Assembly (NCBI GenBank): GCA_050698355.1
Contig: JBOHBN010000328.1
Coordinates: 1-62,381, forward strand
From: JBOHBN01 sp050698355
Lineage (GTDB): Bacteria; Actinomycetota; Actinomycetes; Streptosporangiales; WHST01
Reading direction: 5' to 3'
Length of the DNA stretch: 62,381 bases
In this document: positions 16,457 through 23,837 of the stretch, in pieces
Numbering within the stretch: the first letter of the stretch is position 1
Layout of the letters: each line of letters opens with the position of its first letter
The notes under the pieces: generated by a model
The model's input: only the letters and a program-made list of their open reading frames with translations
What the model was told of the DNA's origin: nothing
The model's database searches: none
Position numbers and translations under genes: made by a program

Positions 16457-17850
16457 CGGGTTCCCTCGGCGCGAGCCAGCAGGGCGCGGCGCGCGGCCGC
16501 GACGTCACGGGCGAGGTGCTGCTCGTCCAGCGTGACGAGCGCATCGCCCTCTACGATGCGCCGACCGTGGACGAGCAGCAGGTCAAGCGGCGGTGGCGCG
16601 CCGAGCACGAGCGCCGCGACCGGGTCGGCGATATCGGCGTGCGCCGGTGTATCGAGCCGCCACACGGCGATATCGGCCAGCTTGCCGGGCTCGAGCGAAC
16701 CCAGCTCACTGTCCCGGCCAAGCAGGCGGGCGCCGCCAATAGTGGCCATCTCCAGCGCGTCCCGCACGGCCAGCGCCCGCGGTCCGCCGCGGGCGCGCGC
16801 GAACAGGACGGCGTGACGTACCTCCTCCAGCAACGAGCAGGCCTCGTTGGACGCGGCGCCGTCCACGCCCAGGCCGACCGTCGCGCCCGCGTCACGTAGC
16901 TCCTGCACGCGCGCGATGCCCGCGCCCAACCGCGCGTTGGACGACGGGCTGTGCGCGACGCCCGTACCGGTGCCCGCCACCCGTTGGACGGCCGCGTCGT
17001 CGAGGTGGACGGCGTGCGCGAGCCACACGTCGTCGCCGAGCCAGCCGAGCCGTTCGGCGTACTCGGCCGGGGTGCTGCCGAACTGCGCCCGGCAGAAGGA
17101 CTCCTCGTCGGTCGTCTCCGCGAGGTGGGTGTGCATGCGTACACCGTTGCGCCGGGCCAGGTCCGCGGACTCGGCCATCAGCTCGCCGCTCACCGTGAAC
17201 GGCGAGCACGGGCCGACTGCGATCCGCAGCATCGCGTCAGGCGACGGGTCGTGGTGACGGTCGATCGCCTCCTGGGTCGCCGCAAGCACCCGGTCGCGGT
17301 CCTCGGTCACCTCGTCGGGCGGGAGGCCGCCGCTGCTCTTGCCGAGGTCCATCGACCCGCGACAGGGGTGGAAGCGCAGCCCGACCTGGCCGGCCGCGTC
17401 GACCTCGGCGGCGAGCAGATCGCCGACCCTATCCACTCCGCCACCCCCGGAATCCCCGCCACGGCGCGGGAAGACGTAGTGGTGGTCGGTCGTGGTCGTG
17501 CAGCCGGTACGCGCGAGCCATCCGAGCGCGCCGCGTGCGGCCGCGCCGACGGCCTCCTCGTCCAGGCCCGCCCACACCGGGTACAGCGTGGTCAGCCACT
17601 CGAACAGCGTCGCGTCGACGGCGAGGCCGCGGGTGAGCCACTGGTACAGGTGGTGGTGGGTGTTCACCAGGCCCGGCGTGACGAGGCAACCTGTCGCATC
17701 CACGTAGGACGCATCCCGTTCGCGCGGAGCCGGGCCGGGACCGACCCGCTCGACGCGCGACCCGTCCAGCACCAGATGGCCGCTGGCGTACTCGGTGCGC
17801 CCGGCATCCATTGTGGCGACGGCGGCGTTGTCGATGATCGTCCGGCTCAT
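16453..17850 (-). CDS. 8-oxoguanine deaminase (ATZ/TRZ amidohydrolase family)
   Basis: A 465-residue metal-dependent hydrolase predicted to deaminate 8-oxoguanine directly to urate. Metal ligands are visible as NTHHHLYQW (HxH), THLAET, the histidine in LAHAVHLDD and the aspartate in VGLGVDGAASNE. SPSSNARLGAG is typical of this group. The long HHLYQWLTRGLAVDATLFEWL segment matches the 8-oxoguanine deaminase clade rather than guanine deaminase. It is embedded between the 2Fe-2S and molybdenum subunits with four-base overlaps on both sides, so its product feeds the uricase pathway encoded nearby. ATG 17850 gives the family length. A hydroxyatrazine-type triazine hydrolase is the main alternative. 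Confidence 0.85.
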   Translation of the reverse strand: MSRTIIDNAAVATMDAGRTEYASGHLVLDGSRVERVGPGPAPRERDASYVDATGCLVTPGLVNTHHHLYQWLTRGLAVDATLFEWLTTLYPVWAGLDEEAVGAAARGALGWLARTGCTTTTDHHYVFPRRGGDSGGGGVDRVGDLLAAEVDAAGQVGLRFHPCRGSMDLGKSSGGLPPDEVTEDRDRVLAATQEAIDRHHDPSPDAMLRIAVGPCSPFTVSGELMAESADLARRNGVRMHTHLAETTDEESFCRAQFGSTPAEYAERLGWLGDDVWLAHAVHLDDAAVQRVAGTGTGVAHSPSSNARLGAGIARVQELRDAGATVGLGVDGAASNEACSLLEEVRHAVLFARARGGPRALAVRDALEMATIGGARLLGRDSELGSLEPGKLADIAVWRLDTPAHADIADPVAALVLGAPPPLDLLLVHGRRIVEGDALVTLDEQHLARDVAAARRALLARAEGTR

Positions 17851-18320
17851 GCCGCGGCCCTCATCCGGTTGGCGGCGAGGCGTACGGCGTCGAGGATCTT
17901 CTCGTACCCGGTGCAGCGGCACAGGTTGCCGGCCAGGGCCTCGCGGATCTCCGCGTCGGCCGGGTCCGGCTGCCGCTGGATCAGGTCGTGCGCCGCGACG
18001 ATCAGGCCGGGCGTGCAGAACCCGCACTGCACGGCGCCCGCCTCGACGAACGCCTGCTGTACGGGGTGGAGCGTGTCACCGTCGGCGAGCCCCTCGACGG
18101 TGACGACGTCGCGGTCCTGTGCCTGGCCGGCGGCGACCAGGCAGGAACAGACCGGTATGCCGTCCAGGTAGACGGTGCACGAACCGCATTCCCCCTGCTC
18201 ACAGGCGTTCTTCGAGCCCGGCAGCCCCATCCGCTCGCGCAGCACGTAGAGCAGGCTCTCGCCCTCCCAGACATCGTCGACCACACGATGCCCGCCGTTG
18301 ACCGTGCACGTCACCCTCAT
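17847..18320 (-). CDS. Xanthine dehydrogenase-type 2Fe-2S subunit
   Basis: The small iron-sulfur subunit (157 aa) that relays electrons from the molybdenum site to FAD. It carries two [2Fe-2S] clusters. The plant-ferredoxin type uses CEQGECGSC plus a later Cys in PVCSCL, and the C-terminal four-helix type uses CGFCTPG and CRCTGY. ATG 18320 is preceded by GGAGGA seven bases upstream; longer in-frame starts add non-conserved residues. It lies 76 bases downstream of the FAD subunit and overlaps the 8-oxoguanine deaminase start. Confidence 0.92.
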   Translation of the reverse strand: MRVTCTVNGGHRVVDDVWEGESLLYVLRERMGLPGSKNACEQGECGSCTVYLDGIPVCSCLVAAGQAQDRDVVTVEGLADGDTLHPVQQAFVEAGAVQCGFCTPGLIVAAHDLIQRQPDPADAEIREALAGNLCRCTGYEKILDAVRLAANRMRAAA

Positions 18321-18396
18321 GCTGTCCTCCACGTGACCGCATCGCGCGACCTCCCGCACCGATCCGGTACCTCGACGTATCGCGCGATCAGCTCCA

Positions 18397-19263
18397 TCAC
18401 GCCCTTCGGTACTCGTCCCACGCCCACGTCAGCGTTCGCTCGGCCATCACGCCCAGCGCGTGTACCCGATACGCCGCGGTGCCACGCACGTCGTCGATCG
18501 GCTCGGCCGCCTCGCCGACCAGCTCGCCGAACCGGGTCACCGCCTCCTCCGGCAGCTCGCGCCTGGACGCCCACAGGCCCTGCTCGGTGAGGGCCGCCGA
18601 CACATACTCCTCCGCGGCGCTCGCGTGCCGCGGGGTCGGCGCGGCCGAGCCGAGGCCGGTGCCGACCCATTGCCTGTCCGGGTGCAGGGCCAGGCTGAAC
18701 GCGGTCACCGCGATGACCATCGCGTTGCGGGTCCCGATCTTGCTGAACTGCTGCGGCCCGGCCGGCGGGCGGACGATGATCGCCGCGATCAGCTCGTCGG
18801 GGGCGAGCGCGCTGCGCTTGACGCCGGTGTAGAAGTCGGCGACGGGGATGCGCCGGGTGCCGCGTACGGAGGCGACCTCGACCTCGGCGCCGGCCGCGAG
18901 CAGCGGTGGGTGCGAGTCACCCGCAGGCGAGGCCGCACCGAGATTGCCGCCGACCGTGCCGCGCCCCCGTATCTGGGGGGAGCCGACCGTACGGGACGCC
19001 ATCGCCAGACCGGGCAGCCGGTCGCCAAGCTCGGTGATCACCGTCGCGTACGTGACGCCCGCGCCTATCCGGACCGCGCCGTCCTCGGCGCCGCGCTCGG
19101 ACAGCTCCGCGACGCGGGTGAGGTCGAGCAGCGCAGGTGGCCGGTGCTGATCGAAGTTGATCTCCACCATGACGTCGGTGCCGCCCTGGATGGGCATCGC
19201 GTCGGGCTGCTCCGCCAGAGCCTCGAGCGCGTCGGCCCAGGTGGTGGGCCGTGCAAAGTCCAT
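18397..19263 (-). CDS. Xanthine dehydrogenase-type FAD-binding subunit
   Basis: The medium subunit (288 aa, CoxM/PucC-like) that holds FAD and passes electrons to NAD or another acceptor. The FAD-binding loops MPIQGGTDVMVEIN near residue 25 and TVGGNLGAASPAGDSHPPLL near residue 103 are intact, followed by the C-terminal CO dehydrogenase flavoprotein-like domain. ATG 19263 has AGGAGG eight bases upstream. This is the first gene of the operon FAD-2Fe2S-deaminase-Mo, divergent from the PucR-family regulator across a 184-base region with a strong dyad. Confidence 0.92.
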   Translation of the reverse strand: MDFARPTTWADALEALAEQPDAMPIQGGTDVMVEINFDQHRPPALLDLTRVAELSERGAEDGAVRIGAGVTYATVITELGDRLPGLAMASRTVGSPQIRGRGTVGGNLGAASPAGDSHPPLLAAGAEVEVASVRGTRRIPVADFYTGVKRSALAPDELIAAIIVRPPAGPQQFSKIGTRNAMVIAVTAFSLALHPDRQWVGTGLGSAAPTPRHASAAEEYVSAALTEQGLWASRRELPEEAVTRFGELVGEAAEPIDDVRGTAAYRVHALGVMAERTLTWAWDEYRRA

Positions 19264-19279
19264 GGGGCAATCCTCCTCT

Positions 19280-19331
19280 GCGTGAAGATGCCCTTCACGG
19301 GCCGATAGCACCGTGAAGGCGCCCGTCACGC
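19280..19331. promoter_or_regulatory. Dyad symmetry in the xdh/pucR divergent region
   Basis: Arms 19280-19300 and 19311-19331 form an imperfect inverted repeat. Its inner part is perfect: CCTTCACGG, ten spacer bases, CCGTGAAGG. The outer GCGTGA/TCACGC also pairs. It sits 17-68 bases upstream of the FAD subunit start, between divergent genes, so an operator (for PucR or another purine-sensing factor) is more likely than a terminator. Confidence 0.5.
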
Positions 19332-19426
19332 GGGGCCTATGCACGAGTGAACCGCACCCGCCACCGGGACATCCAGGGGCAGGCGCGACGAAAACCGCCC
19401 CGACACCCGTACGGTAGTTGTAGGTT

Positions 19427-19443
19427 CCTCCAAACGGTGGAGG
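19427..19443 (+). promoter_or_regulatory. Shine-Dalgarno sequence inside a small hairpin
   Basis: CCTCC (19427-19431) pairs with the GGAGG ribosome-binding site (19439-19443) of the PucR-family gene across a seven-base loop. The structure would mask the site and could limit translation. The pairing is visible; the regulatory effect is inferred. Confidence 0.4.
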
Positions 19444-19447
19444 TGAC

Positions 19448-20998
19448 ATGCGGCTGCGCGAGCTGCTCGCCGCGCCGGACCTCCGGCTGCGCGCCCTGGC
19501 GGGCACGGATCGGCTCGACCGGGACGTGCGCGCGGTCTTCACCACGGACCTGCTGGACCCGCGCCGGTACCTCGGAGGTGGTGAGCTGGTGCTGACCGGG
19601 CTGGTCTGGCGGCGCGGCCCGGCGGACTCCGAACGGTTCGTCGAGGCGCTGGCCGAATGCGGCGTCGCTGCGGTCGGCGCCGGGGACGCCGCGCTCGGTA
19701 CGGTCCCCGACGATCTCGTGGCTGCCTGTGAGCGGCGCGGCCTTCCGCTGCTGGAGATACCGCTTGACGTGTCGTTCGCGGCGGTCGACGCGCGCGTCGC
19801 CGGGCGGCTGCGCGGCGAGCGGGAGAGCCGGCTGGCCGACACGCTCGGCATGCACCGCCGGCTCGTTGCAGCGCTCGCCGAGGGCCACGGCCTGCGGGCA
19901 CTCGTCGACCTGTTCGCCACCGAGACCGGTGTCACGGTACGGGTGCTCACCTGCTCCGGGCGGCAGGTCGCCGGGACCCGGCCGTTGCCCGCGTCGACCG
20001 TCGACCTGCTCTGCCACGCATTCCTCACCTCCGCCCGGCTCCCCGCGGTCGTCACTACCGGCGACGGCGACTCGTACTCGGTGCTCGGAGCGGGAGCGAG
20101 CCACGCACCGCGCGTCAGCCGGTGGTTCCTGGCGTGCACCGGCGACGCGGACGGGTGGCCGGAGCAGACCCGGGAGTCGCTCGGCGGCCTCGCCACCGTG
20201 GCCGTGCTGGAGAGGCAGCGCGGGGAAGAGGGTGCCCGGCTGCGCGGCCTGCTCGCCGGGCAGTTGCTCGACCCGGCGTCGACGGGGGCCACGCCCGTGA
20301 GTGCGCACGGTCGCTTGCGCGACATCGGCATGGACCCGGCGGGACGGCTGGCCGTGGCAACCGCGACCGTACCCAGCGGGGATCCCGCGATTGCCGAACT
20401 CGTCCTCGGGGACCTTGCCGGGCCCGAGTCCGCCGTGACCAGGACCGGCGATCAGGCGCTCGCGCTGGTCCCCGCTGACGACAACGCCGAGCTGGTCGCC
20501 ACCTGGCGGCGCGGCGTACGCAGGCTCTCCGCCGCCGCGGCCGGCGAGCACATCGCGATCGGGCTTAGCGCGGCCACGACTGCCGACGCGCTGCGCGGCG
20601 CGGTGGCCGAGGCGCGGTTCGCCCGCGGGCTGGCCGCGCTGGACGCGTCCGCTCCGGCGCTGGTGACCAGCGCGGAGGTCGACTCCCACACCATGCTCCT
20701 CGCCACGGTGCCGGAGGACGCGCGCCGCGCCTTCGCCGACCGCGTCCTCGGTCCCGTCGTCGGCTACGACGCGAACCACGACGCCGGACTGATGGTCACG
20801 CTGGACGCGTTCCTCGCGGCATCGGGTTCGTGGAGCCGCTGCGCCGAACGGCTGCACCTGCACGTCAACACCGTTCGGTACCGGATCCGCCGCGTGGAGG
20901 AGCTGACCGGACGCGACATGTCCGACATGAACGACCGCGTGGACGTGCTGCTCGCCCTGCGCGCCACCCGCGACCTCGGCGAGTGTCACGGCGCCTGA
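19448..20998 (+). CDS. PucR family transcriptional regulator
   Basis: A 516-residue regulator. The N-terminal PucR domain begins MRLRELLAAPDLRLRALAG and includes FTTDLLDPRRYLGGGELVLTG. A middle GGDEF-like ligand region follows. The C-terminal PucR-type HTH is the segment AERLHLHVNTVRYRIRRVEE. B. subtilis PucR controls purine degradation, and here the gene is divergent from the xanthine dehydrogenase operon and close to uricase, so the same role is very likely. ATG 19448 has GGAGG five bases upstream. It ends in a convergent junction with a long hairpin. Confidence 0.9.
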   Translation: MRLRELLAAPDLRLRALAGTDRLDRDVRAVFTTDLLDPRRYLGGGELVLTGLVWRRGPADSERFVEALAECGVAAVGAGDAALGTVPDDLVAACERRGLPLLEIPLDVSFAAVDARVAGRLRGERESRLADTLGMHRRLVAALAEGHGLRALVDLFATETGVTVRVLTCSGRQVAGTRPLPASTVDLLCHAFLTSARLPAVVTTGDGDSYSVLGAGASHAPRVSRWFLACTGDADGWPEQTRESLGGLATVAVLERQRGEEGARLRGLLAGQLLDPASTGATPVSAHGRLRDIGMDPAGRLAVATATVPSGDPAIAELVLGDLAGPESAVTRTGDQALALVPADDNAELVATWRRGVRRLSAAAAGEHIAIGLSAATTADALRGAVAEARFARGLAALDASAPALVTSAEVDSHTMLLATVPEDARRAFADRVLGPVVGYDANHDAGLMVTLDAFLAASGSWSRCAERLHLHVNTVRYRIRRVEELTGRDMSDMNDRVDVLLALRATRDLGECHGA

Positions 20999-21043
20999 GC
21001 AGGGGTAGCTCACCGGTAACGACCTCCCGGTAGGTGTCGAGTA

Positions 21044-21105
21044 GCCGAGTGGTGAAATCCGGCAGGCTCACGCCGACGTAGAGCTGCGGTTTCTCACCAC
21101 TCGGC
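21044..21105. terminator. Long hairpin at the pucR-family / hypothetical convergent junction
   Basis: The arm 21044-21065 (beginning GCCGAGTGGTGA) pairs with 21084-21105 (ending TCACCACTCGGC), with a few mismatches and an 18-nt loop. It ends two bases before the stop of the minus-strand gene. A bidirectional terminator is inferred; the sequence is unrelated to subfamilies A and B. Confidence 0.55.
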
Positions 21106-21106
21106 C

Positions 21107-22063
21107 TCACGGACCTCCATTCCAGCGTCGCTGTAAACGCCGGGTACCGGATGGCGTGAACAGCGACTGCCGCAACTGGGCCAGCCACGGTCGGACGCGA
21201 CGAGGGTCGTGCGTCAACCCGTAGGCGCTTTCGGCATCGCGAACCACCTGACTCGGTCGGTGAATGACGTCGACATTGGTATAGCCGTACCGCTGGTACC
21301 CCGCGCGCGTCAGCCTGCGGCCGCGGGCAAGGTCACGGCATTGTTGTTGCTTTCCGCGATGGCTCGCACCGTCATACTCCGCCAGACGAGTGGTGCCATC
21401 GAGTCGCAGATCAGCCCGACCGAGACGGAGACCGTCTGCATCTCGCACCCACACCTGCGGGGTTACTGGGAAGCCGCACAACACGTACAACAGTCTCAGT
21501 ACCGTCTCCCAGGGCGACTCGCTCCGCGCGTCAGCCAGGCTGATGGCCTTCCGGAGCGTGACGGCTCCTCGGCGCGGTACCACACTTGCCTGCCGGAGCT
21601 CGGTAAGTGTGCAGTCACCAGCCCGTATCGCAGAATCCAGCACCACGACCAGATCCAGCACACAGAGATCCGCGGCAAGGTCCTGGAGCACGCGTACGGT
21701 CGGCACAACGGGTACGCGGTCGATGACCTCGGCCGACCAGTCGCAAGCGTCGTGCTGGCGCCGTACGACCAAGCCCTTGCGCTGCGGGCGAGGACTGTGT
21801 GCCGGCACGGTCACGAACACCGGAAGGTCCGGCGGCAACGGCGGCAACCACCAACCCCGCAGTGCAGCGCCCGTAAGGTGACCGAACCTGGCATTACGCG
21901 GCAGAACGCGAAGCAGCGCTGCGCAGGTCAGCGCAGGTGAGTCCGGTGCCTCGGCCGGAAGGTAGAGGCCGTGACTGACCCGCCGCCACCGCGGGCTCCG
22001 ATAGTGACCGCGCCCAACGGTTAAGGCACCTCGATCGCATGTAGGTTGCTCTCCGGTCGCCAT
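21107..22063 (-). CDS. Uncharacterised protein with C-terminal endonuclease-like (DUF559/Vsr-type) domain
   Basis: A 318-residue protein of a type common in actinobacteria but without a known role. The N-terminal part (GHYRSPRWRRVSHGLYLP) resembles the AbiEi-antitoxin-like winged helix. The C-terminal third has a PD-(D/E)XK-like pattern: a glutamate in SPWETVL, an aspartate in LGRADLRLDG, and AEYDGASHRG before GYTNVDVIHRP. That layout is typical of DUF559/very-short-patch-repair-like nuclease folds. The catalytic lysine of the classical motif is not obvious, so activity is uncertain. It sits as a single gene between the PucR regulator and uraH. Confidence 0.7.
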   Translation of the reverse strand: MATGEQPTCDRGALTVGRGHYRSPRWRRVSHGLYLPAEAPDSPALTCAALLRVLPRNARFGHLTGAALRGWWLPPLPPDLPVFVTVPAHSPRPQRKGLVVRRQHDACDWSAEVIDRVPVVPTVRVLQDLAADLCVLDLVVVLDSAIRAGDCTLTELRQASVVPRRGAVTLRKAISLADARSESPWETVLRLLYVLCGFPVTPQVWVRDADGLRLGRADLRLDGTTRLAEYDGASHRGKQQQCRDLARGRRLTRAGYQRYGYTNVDVIHRPSQVVRDAESAYGLTHDPRRVRPWLAQLRQSLFTPSGTRRLQRRWNGGP

Positions 22064-22127
22064 GCCTCACCATTGCGCCGATGGTCGCGACCCTGGTGCT
22101 GGGGCGTGAATTTTGTGGACAAGTCGC

Positions 22128-22454
22128 TCAGCTGCCGCGGTAGGTCGAGTAGCCGTACGGGCTGAGCAGCAGCGGCACATGGTAGTGCGCGCCGGGGTCG
22201 GCGAGGGTGAAGGTGACCGTCACCTCGGGGTAGAAGCCTGCCTGTCCCAACCCGGCGAAGTACGCGCCGGTATCGAAGACGATCCGGTAGTCGCCTGCAT
22301 CCAGCCGGTCCGACCCGAAGGCACCCACGCGGCCGTCCTCGTCTGTACGCCCCTGCCCCACCACGGTGCCGTCGCGGCGTTCGAGGCGTACGGGCACGCC
22401 GGTGGCCGGTAGCCCGCGTGCGGTGTCAAGCACGTGCGTGGTCAGCGCACTCAC
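22128..22454 (-). CDS. uraH: 5-hydroxyisourate hydrolase
   Basis: Hydrolyses 5-hydroxyisourate, the product of uricase, to OHCU. The 108-residue protein is a transthyretin-related fold. Active-site signatures are LTTHVLDTARGLPATGVPV near the N-terminus (conserved His), an Arg in the strand PVRLERRD, and the strictly conserved C-terminal YRGS. The GTG start at 22454 overlaps the uraD stop (GTGA), so it is translationally coupled as the last gene of the permease-uricase-uraD-uraH operon. Confidence 0.93.
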   Translation of the reverse strand: MSALTTHVLDTARGLPATGVPVRLERRDGTVVGQGRTDEDGRVGAFGSDRLDAGDYRIVFDTGAYFAGLGQAGFYPEVTVTFTLADPGAHYHVPLLLSPYGYSTYRGS

Positions 22455-22933
22455 TGGTGCACCATCCCCTCCAAGCGAAGCGCGTTGATCTTCGCCAACT
22501 CCCTGCGCACGACCACCCGCTCGGTCGCCGGGTCGTTGCGCAGCCGACCCTGCAGCACCGCGAGCAGCTCGCGTCCCGACCTGCCGCTCGCGCACACCAG
22601 GTACACGTGACCGAACCGTTCCTCGTACGCGCGGTTGCCCTCGGCCAGGGCACGGGCCAGCTCGGCGTCCTCGGTGTCCACGCCGGCCTGCTCACCTCGC
22701 GACGCCCCAGCCGTCGAGCGCTCCCCTATGCGCGGGTGACCGACGAGCGCCTCGTCGACGTCCTCCTCCGCCAGCCCGTCCACGGCGCGCTGCGCGGCGT
22801 CCAGCAGCGCGGTGCGGTCCGCGTACGGCCGGCCCGAGCGCACGGCACGCGCCCACGCGCGCGACTCGCAGCACGCCAGAAGCGCGCGCTCCGCCTTGTC
22901 GTCCGGGAGCGCGTTGAACGCGGCCAGGTCCAT
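22451..22933 (-). CDS. uraD: OHCU decarboxylase (stand-alone)
   Basis: Decarboxylates 2-oxo-4-hydroxy-4-carboxy-5-ureidoimidazoline to S-allantoin, the third step of urate breakdown. The 160-residue all-helical protein has the catalytic histidine in VGHPRIGER and the conserved glutamate pair region GASRGEQAG. Near the C-terminus lie FGHVYLVCASGRSGRELLAV and an arginine-rich RLRNDPATE. ATG 22933 shares its A with the uricase TGA. A second, altered decarboxylase domain is fused to the permease encoded upstream, which makes this copy the more likely functional enzyme. Confidence 0.92.
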   Translation of the reverse strand: MDLAAFNALPDDKAERALLACCESRAWARAVRSGRPYADRTALLDAAQRAVDGLAEEDVDEALVGHPRIGERSTAGASRGEQAGVDTEDAELARALAEGNRAYEERFGHVYLVCASGRSGRELLAVLQGRLRNDPATERVVVRRELAKINALRLEGMVHQ

Positions 22934-23826
22934 CAACAGAACCCCGGCACGGCGTCCCAGGCGGGACCGCCTGCCGGCGCGTCGTCGCGTACGACCGTCG
23001 CCTCGATCAGGCCGTACGGGCGGTCGGCGGCGTGGAACACCTCGTTCGGGTTGTCCAGCCCGAACGATTCGAGGTCGTAGGCGAAGTGGTGCTTGTTTGG
23101 TGCGGAGAACCTGAGCTCGGCAACCTGCGGATACGCCTCCAGCGCGGCGCGGCCCATGGCGTAGAGCGACTGCTGCAGCGCCAGGCTGTGTGTGGTCGCG
23201 AACGTCTCCAGCAACGTACGGCGGATACCTTCGTACGCGGCGGTCCAGTCGACGTCCGTACCGGTGTAGCGCCACCGCACGATCAGCGACGTGGCGAGGA
23301 TCCGGTCCTCGGTCTCGGCGAGGGTCGTGTACTCGTCGTTGCGGAAACCGGCGAACTCCGATCCGGTCGACTTGAGCACGACGAGGTCGCTTATCCCGGA
23401 GAGCACCCAGGCGCCGTCACCGTCGACGGTCACCACGGTCGAGCGCCGGTCGGAGCCACCACGACTGAACGCGTGGTCGTGTCCCGCGCCACCCACCGCG
23501 ATACGGTCCCACGCGTATTCCTCGACCTCGACCCGCGCCTCGGTCACGGTCGCCACGTCCGCGACGAAGTGCCTGGCGAGCGTCAACGCGAAGTCCTCGA
23601 TCTCCCCGATACCGTGCTTCTTGGCGAACGCGAAAACCGTGTTCTTCTGCGTGTCGGTGGGCAGCACGGCTGACTGGTCGCCTGTCACATGCGCGTCGGC
23701 GAAGTCACCACGCAGCGCCGTGGAGACGTTGAGGTCGCGGATCTCGTGCCGCGCGGTGTCGCGGGCGATGCTTACGAGCCGGTTCTCGGCCTTACCGTAC
23801 CTGTTCGATCCCAGCCTGATCGCCAT
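22933..23826 (-). CDS. Urate oxidase (cofactor-independent uricase)
   Basis: Oxidises urate with O2 to 5-hydroxyisourate and H2O2 without a cofactor. The 297-residue protein has the two tandem T-fold domains of the family. Signatures are NRYGKAENRLV near residue 8, LPTDTQKNTVFAFAK with the catalytic threonine, GFRNDEYTTLAETEDRILAT, and ELRFSAPNKHHFAYDL with the catalytic-triad Asn/His. It lies 11 bases after the permease-decarboxylase fusion and overlaps uraD by one base. Family identity is certain from the motifs. Confidence 0.95.
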   Translation of the reverse strand: MAIRLGSNRYGKAENRLVSIARDTARHEIRDLNVSTALRGDFADAHVTGDQSAVLPTDTQKNTVFAFAKKHGIGEIEDFALTLARHFVADVATVTEARVEVEEYAWDRIAVGGAGHDHAFSRGGSDRRSTVVTVDGDGAWVLSGISDLVVLKSTGSEFAGFRNDEYTTLAETEDRILATSLIVRWRYTGTDVDWTAAYEGIRRTLLETFATTHSLALQQSLYAMGRAALEAYPQVAELRFSAPNKHHFAYDLESFGLDNPNEVFHAADRPYGLIEATVVRDDAPAGGPAWDAVPGFC

Positions 23827-23837
23827 GTTCCACCTTC

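Noticed and set aside
13598..16816. Open frame of about 1070 codons opposite the molybdenum subunit
   Set aside because: His/Arg-rich antisense frame; the minus-strand gene has full family motifs.
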